Below, one piece after another: positions 58,096-64,000 of a stretch of DNA of 64,000 bases. Position 1 is the stretch's first letter; every line of letters starts with the position of its first letter. Both the position numbers and the translations under genes were made by a program. The notes under the pieces were generated by a model. That model did not search any database, had not been told where the DNA came from, and saw nothing but the letters and a program-made list of their open reading frames with translations. The DNA is from Phoronis australis (lineage: Eukaryota; Phoronida; Phoronidae), in the NCBI GenBank assembly GCA_002633005.1, contig NMRA01000398.1, forward strand, positions 132,010-196,009. The letters are read 5' to 3'.

Positions 58096-58300
58096 GAGGC
58101 GGATCAACCGGGGGGTTAGGGTCTTTATTTTTCCCGATAAAGGATCCAAAATAAAAATAAAATAAAATAGGTCGCCATGAAAACTAAATCAGCTACAATA
58201 ACAAAAAACACGGGAGGGGAGAACCGACACTCCCTCCGCTCGGCGCTATATGCCTCGGTTTCCTAAACCCCCACTTACTGAAAACGTAGATCTGCCAATG
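58096..58300. mobile_element. Second GGCGGAT-type insertion in the same MITE
   Basis: GAGGCGGATCAACCGGGG at the left and ACGTAGATCTGCC at the right form inverted termini around a short A-rich interior. Confidence 0.5.
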
Positions 58301-58568
58301 TATTTAACAGAAATAAACCTGGACCTGATCAAGTCTAAAGCTAAACCTGGTTTAAGATTTTAATACAGGTCTAAGGAATATAAACGTAGTTAGTGAAATG
58401 AAAAAAACGGACTTAGACCAGGTATAAACTGGAGTTAAACCAGGCTTTACTAGACCACTGGTCTAAAATTTAAACCACCTTTATGAAATGCAGATTATCT
58501 TTAAACCTGGCCTAAGTCCAGTTTAAACCATTTTTAACTTTAAGCCACCCTTATGAAATTGGCTGCTA

Positions 58569-60430
58569 AGGTTGGCTGTGTAAATCTGCTGCTGATTCAT
58601 CCCTCACTTTTCACAAGAGAACTCGGACTTAAGTTCTCTGTAAAATTTGCTTTTATTTTTATTTTTATTTTCCCTAACGGAACAAACTTTGAAAATCAAC
58701 ATCTCCCAGCCTTTGAATGAATTCCGACGCAAAATATTGTTCATCACAGACTCCCTGGTTTATCCATAACTGACTGAAACCAATTGTATAAAACATTAAC
58801 ACAATTATGTCGACCATGCAAATGCCTTTCATATAACATGAAATAACATTGGTTTGAAAGTCTGTCACTTTGCTTGTTCAATACTTTCAAAAATATTTCA
58901 TAGGCTTACACATAATTTAAAGACATTGATAAATAAGGACCGCCAAACATGGTGTTGGTCGTCTTAACACCAGTAGATAGTAACCATTTACAGAATCTGG
59001 TTATTTTCAATTTCCTTTCTATGACTAATACCCCATATATTTCCGCTCCATAGAATAAAACGAATTTATCATTGCGTCAAACAATTTAAAGCTAACTATC
59101 CTTTCTTTTAGGTCCCATTTGACACAGAAAATGTTTCACCAACTTCATTGCTTTGCATGCCGTCTGTGCGAGTGTCCTGCACCACGTTGTGTAACTTAAT
59201 CTACTAGAAAATACAATCCTTAGATATTTACATGTATAGTAACCGCAAGTCCAAGTTACCACTCCTGTAAGACCATTTTCTCTTATCAATTGTCCACTTT
59301 TGACCTTCCTTGAAAAAATGTGTTTATTTCGTGGTGTTGAAAGACATATTTAATTTCTTAAAATGGAGTAAAACACAATTTTTGAAGAATATCTCTATAG
59401 CCCAACAAAAGAGTCGCCAACTGTAGTAAGTTCGTCGCATATAGCAATAAAAACACGATGACGGGGTCAACTAAAATACCACTTCTTTTACCGATTTCTC
59501 ATTTCAGTAACCTGAGAACAATGATGTGCTTAAACTACTGCCTTGTTTGACTCCAGTCTTGCACTTAAAATGTTGACCTGTTATTCCTAAGTCATTATTT
59601 ATTTTAGCATTTATTTTTCACAGTTCAATACACACACTGTAGAATTCTCAACAGTGGTCTAACAAAACCTTTCAATATTACTACATCAATAGGAACTGTA
59701 TGCTCTGACATCTCATGATTAGCATTTAGTAACGGACAAAAATAGTCAGTGCACTTGCCATCCCATACCTTGTTGCCACGATTTGCATTTGATTTATTTG
59801 TTTTACATTTTATCAAACCGCCACAATGATCTTGAAGCAATTGAGGCACGGGTGTTCACAACTTATTCATACACATCGTTCTGATGTAGCATTTTCTTAC
59901 ATGTAGGTAAACGCAACTTTTTAAATTTCTTTTTAGTTTCAGGATGTTCATCAGGTGTTTTGTCATTGCACGTGCGACGACATTCCTTTAACAGGCTGTT
60001 CTCCTTCAATTCAATTAATATAGGTTCCGAATCGAACCATCTTCGTGTACGTTTTTCTAGTTTTCTCTCGATCTCCATTTTAATGACGCCGCATATCCAA
60101 ATTCGCCAAACAAAATTTCAGTTCTCGTAATAGCCAGATTTAGGTCAATATGTACATGTACTCAGTTACTTCTCTTATTCGTGTAGCAAAAATAATCGCT
60201 TCGAAAGGTATCTGATATAGTCTTCATAATTTTGAGAGTCTTTTTCTTTCTCACAGTTAGCAAAATTAAACTCACTTCTTAGCAAAATGTTTCCCATCAT
60301 CAATGTTCGTGACTTCACTAAATACCAATATACCATTCAACAAATTCTTGTCCTTCAGCATATAGTCAATAATTCCTTTGCCCATATTCAAGCGATAAAT
60401 TTGAGTTTTTCCTACCATTTAATGTGACAA
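58569..60430 (-). mobile_element. Degraded non-LTR retrotransposon (endonuclease end to RT thumb)
   Basis: Read right to left with stops and shifts: GKGIIDYMLKDKNLLNGIL and VTNIDDGKHF (endonuclease C-terminus, about 60375-60270); RRWFDSEPILIELKE and KKKFKKLRLPTCKKML (linker, 60078-59863); KCKTGVKQGSSLS (RT motif, about 59560); CKYLRIVFSSRLSY and TLAQTACKAMKL (59230-59130); then FYTIGFSQLWINQGVCDEQY and FASEFIQRL (58810-58700). Same general group as the LINE at 21635-22834. Its upstream end is replaced by the E920 copy. Confidence 0.8.
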
Positions 60431-60436
60431 GATTAT

Positions 60437-60903
60437 TTATTGGGGACAAATAAAACAACAAGAATAATGTAGATTTTAAGTTGTATTGGGAATTTCAGGG
60501 TCACAGCTCTACAAATAAATATTTCACAGAAGGAACCAGATGGGGTCCTTAATGACAAGAGATAACACACACATTTCCGATACCCAAAGTACAATTGAGT
60601 ATCGGATGCTAAGTGGCTCAGGTTAGCAATAGTACCAAATGGGTACTTAATACCAAATGGGTATTGGCCGATTGCCTACCAACTGGGTCGAGCAAAACGG
60701 CAAATTCAATAACAAGTACCAAGTGGGTACAAACTGCCAAATGGGCAAATATCATATAAAGTACCAAGTGGGTACACTAAACAGCCAACTGGGCTATAAC
60801 AACCTGCAAAGCAGGGTTCCGGACAAGCTGAGTGAGCAGACCAGCCGGAGTGATAAAAAGAGATATTGTAAGGAACGTGGTGTTGTGGCTCAGTATGTGC
60901 CAC
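60437..60903 (-). mobile_element. E920 element, 5'-truncated copy 3
   Basis: The reverse complement of this stretch matches the last 467 bp of the 920-bp unit, including GGCTCAGTATGTGCC at its inner limit, the palindrome array and the terminal TTGTCCCCAATAA, here followed by ATAATC. It is more diverged than the tandem pair. An intact 3' end with loss of 5' sequence is what target-primed reverse transcription produces. Open frames on both strands here are repeat shadows. Confidence 0.85.
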
Positions 60904-62857
60904 ATGGGCAGGGTTGTTCATGGATGAACAATCCTGTCCACCGCCACATAAACATGTTGCCAAAGTAATGAATATTAGAACAGAGTATTAACAAGTACTA
61001 TCCACTCAACTAGTCCCGGTGTAGGCAAATGCAGTGACCCCTGCCGATAACTTCGGTAGAGTTGAAGTTGAGCTATTCCATTGTAACGAGGAGTCGACAC
61101 TTCGGTTCGCTGTTACAAGAAGTCCATCTAGTTACTCCAGAATAATTTAGCGCTGTTGACTTCGAACCAATGCCAAAGTTAAATGTTCTTGGTGCCCGAT
61201 ACTTCGTTAACACGAAGTTTGGAGCCAGTGCGAAAGGCCTTTCAGAAACACACTGCACTAAGCATACACCATTATTATTTTACACAAAATTTTATACCAT
61301 ACACCAGTTATATTGAACATATTTCCAATGTTTGCCAGTTTTCTTTGCCAGCAGCCCCACATAGTCGCGTTCTGGTTATTTTAGGCAAGAAGGTTTTCAC
61401 AAACCAGTCATGGAGCAAGTCTCAAAGTTAGAACTGGACTATGACTTTCAGGCTACACATCAGCCCGGTTTATATGGTGTACTTTTACACCTGTATGTAA
61501 CTATACACCATACGCAAATCTACACCCGGGTGTACGTGAAAACTTACATCGCGTAGCTTTTGGAAAAATGAAAAAGCAACATTCGCGCTCTGTATTCTAA
61601 AAATTTCGCTGTCAAAACGACAAGAGAAATGTTTGCTAGTGAAGAAAGAATCAGAACAACTGCCTTGACTCTGGGTAGCTCTGAGAATCGGGTGTCAGTC
61701 TCCTCAAGATTGTTTTGGAACTATTTCGCAAACAGCAGGTATGAATATATTAAGAAAGATCTATGTACTCAGGTGCAGAACGCATTTAACAATAAAAATT
61801 TGAAACACGAAGGAGGGGGGTGAGGTGTCACATTTTTTCCTTGTGGATATGTGGGCGCAGGTTGTTAGCTTTCGTTTCGAGTCACGAGTCTACTCAAACA
61901 GAACATCCGGTCATTAAAATTTTAGAATCTTCTAGGATGTTCGCCACCATACTATTGTAGGCAAATTACATGTACATCCTTACTGTCCTGACCTCATGGG
62001 TCGTGCCAATCAAGTGCTATCTGCTAGAACACAGACAGAACAATAAAAAAATAAAATGATTAAATTAAGAACAGTGTCAGTCTATTCATGACAAAGGTAT
62101 GCAAATTCTCAAACAGCAGATCCCGTCCATAAGTTCTAGGAGCCTACTCATTTTGCCACGTGTTCCTCGAATGTTTTGCAAACCAGTAAGACTACCCATC
62201 TGTCAGGTCGGAGTCAAGTCGTAATGGGTGCCAACACGACTTGGTAACCAAAGTGTTGGCAACCTTCAGCGGAATGACGAAAACATACATGACACTAGCT
62301 CAACCAGAGCCGATTACTTGATTCTGGGCAACTTTTTCATAAGGCCATCAACCATGATAAATTTCTGATTTCTTAATTCAGGCGATCTGGTACCGTTGGT
62401 AGTATTATATCAATTATCACGTCCGAAATATTGTTCGCGATTTTCGTTTCAACACGGCGGTTCTAGTATTCGTATATTTCAGGTGTGTGATTACTGACGC
62501 GGCGGATTACATTAGTGATGTAAACACAAGATGGTTTGGCCGGGTCACATGAATGACGCACTCAGGCTGGCTTTTGGAAATTCAGTGAACAACGAACCTT
62601 TGCAAAAGTGAACAGAAAAGCTGGATTGTATTGTGGAATTCATAAGTATGCCTGTTGCACCTATCAGCCATCGAAACCGTGCCAGCAATATTAAAAAGCA
62701 CGGACAGCAGCATTTCAAAAGACCATGTCTCAACCACAATTGACAGCAAAAGATCTATCAGACCTTTAAAGGGAAGTGATATATCTTAAAAAGAGATGAG
62801 ACCACAGTACTTTTGAAATTGCATTTTTGGTGGGATGATGTCGCTGCGGTCACCATA
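60904..62857. other. Non-coding interval with small palindromes
   Basis: No gene supported. TTGTTCATGGATGAACAA (about 60914) and the 14-bp perfect palindrome TACACCCGGGTGTA (61521) stand out, as does TATGGTGTA ... TACACCATA around 61473-61512. Confidence 0.45.
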
Positions 62858-63610
62858 GGCGGATTTAGGGGGGGGTGGCGGTGGCCCGCCCGCCCCTTGG
62901 CTGCCGCAAAAAAACAAAACAGCAAGAGCGTANTATCATGATGGCTAAGTATAGGCTCTCCCGCGACATTTCAGACGACCGGTAGTGGCGCTGCGCACTA
63001 CGACTCCGTTTCCGTCGTCTGCTTCACTGTGCAATGAAGAAAATTACTTCATTTTTAATGAAAATGGAATCTTAGTGACGATGAAAAAACAGAAGCTGCT
63101 GGTAAGATGTGAATTTTTAACGAAATCTTTGTGAATCACTCAGAAACTCACAACAAATTTGTTACGAACTGATTGCACAAAATATAAAAAGTGTAATAAA
63201 TATTACAAAAAGAAGTAGGTTTCGCGCGCAAACGCTGTGGACCATAAACAAGTAGGTCTCTTAGAAACAATGTGCGAGTGAAGTCGTGGTGGTGCAGTGG
63301 TAAAGCACGCGCGTTCTATCCGCCAGGTCGTGACTTCGAGTCTGATAATTGCAATGTTTCAAGTTTGACAAGGTTACCGTGTTTTTTTGCTTTCTTTTTC
63401 CTTTGCCTTTTTTCTTTGATAATATTTAAGGAATCACAGAAAATGCTTGATTTTTAGAGGAAAAAACAGAAAAAAATCCTGGTGGGAGGGGGGGGGGCAA
63501 ACTCCCCTCCCGACCTCCCCCCATTCGGTGCTATGCGCATCTACAATCGCGCTTTTCGCAAATGTTTACAAACAAAATGTTGGGCCCCCTTGTGATATCC
63601 TAGATCCGCC
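62858..63610 (+). mobile_element. Composite MITE with tRNA-like head, copy 3
   Basis: Left end (CATA)GGCGGATTTAGG and right end CCTAGATCCGCC(TATG) extend the inverted termini to about 16 bp here. tRNA-like segment at 63284-63345 (GGTGCAGTGGTAAAGC ... GTGACTTCGAGTC). It has an ambiguous base at 62933 and is shorter than copy 1 near the left end. Confidence 0.82.
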
Positions 63611-64000
63611 TATGGAGACACTTATGCAAACCCGTGTGTAACTTAAATCACGTTCACATGTGCCAAGAGTATTATTTGCATCTCTTTAAATACATGTATA
63701 CATTTACATGACCTCTGGAGTTGAGGTAGTTATCAACTCAGTATTAACACCTGGCCGAGTGTATTATTTTGCGTTTATAGGGCAAAACGTTCACACCATA
63801 CGTAAATGCTCATTGAGGTTAAAATGCACACTCGGGTGTAAACACCAACATGTAAACGGGGGTTTAGTTGTAAGCGACACGCACGTTGTATGAAACGACG
63901 CAGACTAGTTTCGATTTCATGAGCATCAGTGGGCCCCGCCGACACTTGCCACAATGAACCAGCCTCCCGTTCAGTAACGCTAGGACCTCGCTAAAAAGCA
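63611..64000. other. Non-coding right edge
   Basis: Contains ACACCATACGTAAATG and CACTCGGGTGTAAACACC, resembling 61500-61540, so another short repeat may be shared. No gene supported. Confidence 0.4.

Larger units (their letters stand above)
57215..58565. mobile_element. Harbinger-like MITE, copy 2, enlarged by nested insertions
   Basis: Termini CAGCCTATTTCATAAAGATG and, reversed, CAGCCAATTTCATAAGGGTG, flanked by CTA on both sides (57212-57214, 58566-58568). It shares the AAACCAGGTTTAA motif array with 38119-38663 but is 1351 bp because other sequences lie inside. It splits a LINE. Confidence 0.8.

Noticed and set aside
60657-60968. 103-codon plus-strand frame and its 85-codon minus-strand partner
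   Set aside because: Both translate the E920 palindrome array and have no independent support.

Overview
This window is eukaryotic nuclear DNA from an invertebrate animal, probably marine. The evidence is phase-consistent GT-AG introns, a secreted EMI/EGF-type protein, several kinds of degraded non-LTR retrotransposon (CR1/L2/jockey-like and Tx1/L1-like), a hAT transposase relic, tRNA-derived SINE sequence and a dense load of MITEs. The DNA looks AT-rich and is full of the palindrome ACATGTACATGT. I cannot name the phylum from sequence alone. Most long open frames are chance frames in introns and repeats. Three ambiguous bases (near 38457, 51658 and 62933) suggest a draft assembly.

Left and centre (about 1-39.5 kb): one multi-exon gene on the minus strand, read right to left. 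A signal-peptide exon is followed by an EMI domain split over two exons (15192-15311, 11063-11148), three symmetric Cys-rich/EGF-like exons (10.4-9.0 kb), and then large extracellular beta-rich exons (8.0-0.96 kb). I joined thirteen coding exons (about 2.58 kb, about 859 residues). Every splice phase matches, and the gene continues beyond the left edge. The 5' end of the gene has been duplicated in tandem: promoter, exon 1, intron 1 and the first 30 bp of exon 2 exist as block A (about 15.3-27.9 kb) and block B (about 28.4-39.5 kb). This gives two paralogous signal-peptide exons (27290-27345 and 39061-39116), so the gene may now have two promoters.

The two blocks act as natural empty-site controls for each other. 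Four mobile elements are in one block and missing at the matching place in the other. Block A also carries an inverted segment, and a 920-bp element inserted as a near-identical head-to-tail pair. That element contains an array of short palindromes whose flanking stem bases differ but stay complementary around a shared CC-CANYT-GG core. This is the most unusual structure I found. A third, 5'-truncated copy lies at 60.4-60.9 kb.

Right part (39.5-64 kb): probable exons of an unrecognised plus-strand gene at 45067-45197 and 48317-48384, preceded by a duplicated first-exon/promoter-like block at 40.5 and 42.2 kb. The rest is mainly transposon debris: a hAT pseudogene (49.2-50.6 kb), a Tx1/L1-like LINE (53.9-55.5 kb), a foldback MITE (56.5-56.8 kb), a minus-strand LINE (56.9-60.4 kb) interrupted by a MITE that itself holds further insertions, and two copies of a composite MITE containing a tRNA-like head (51.5-52.2, 62.9-63.6 kb; a third is at 28.9-29.7 kb).
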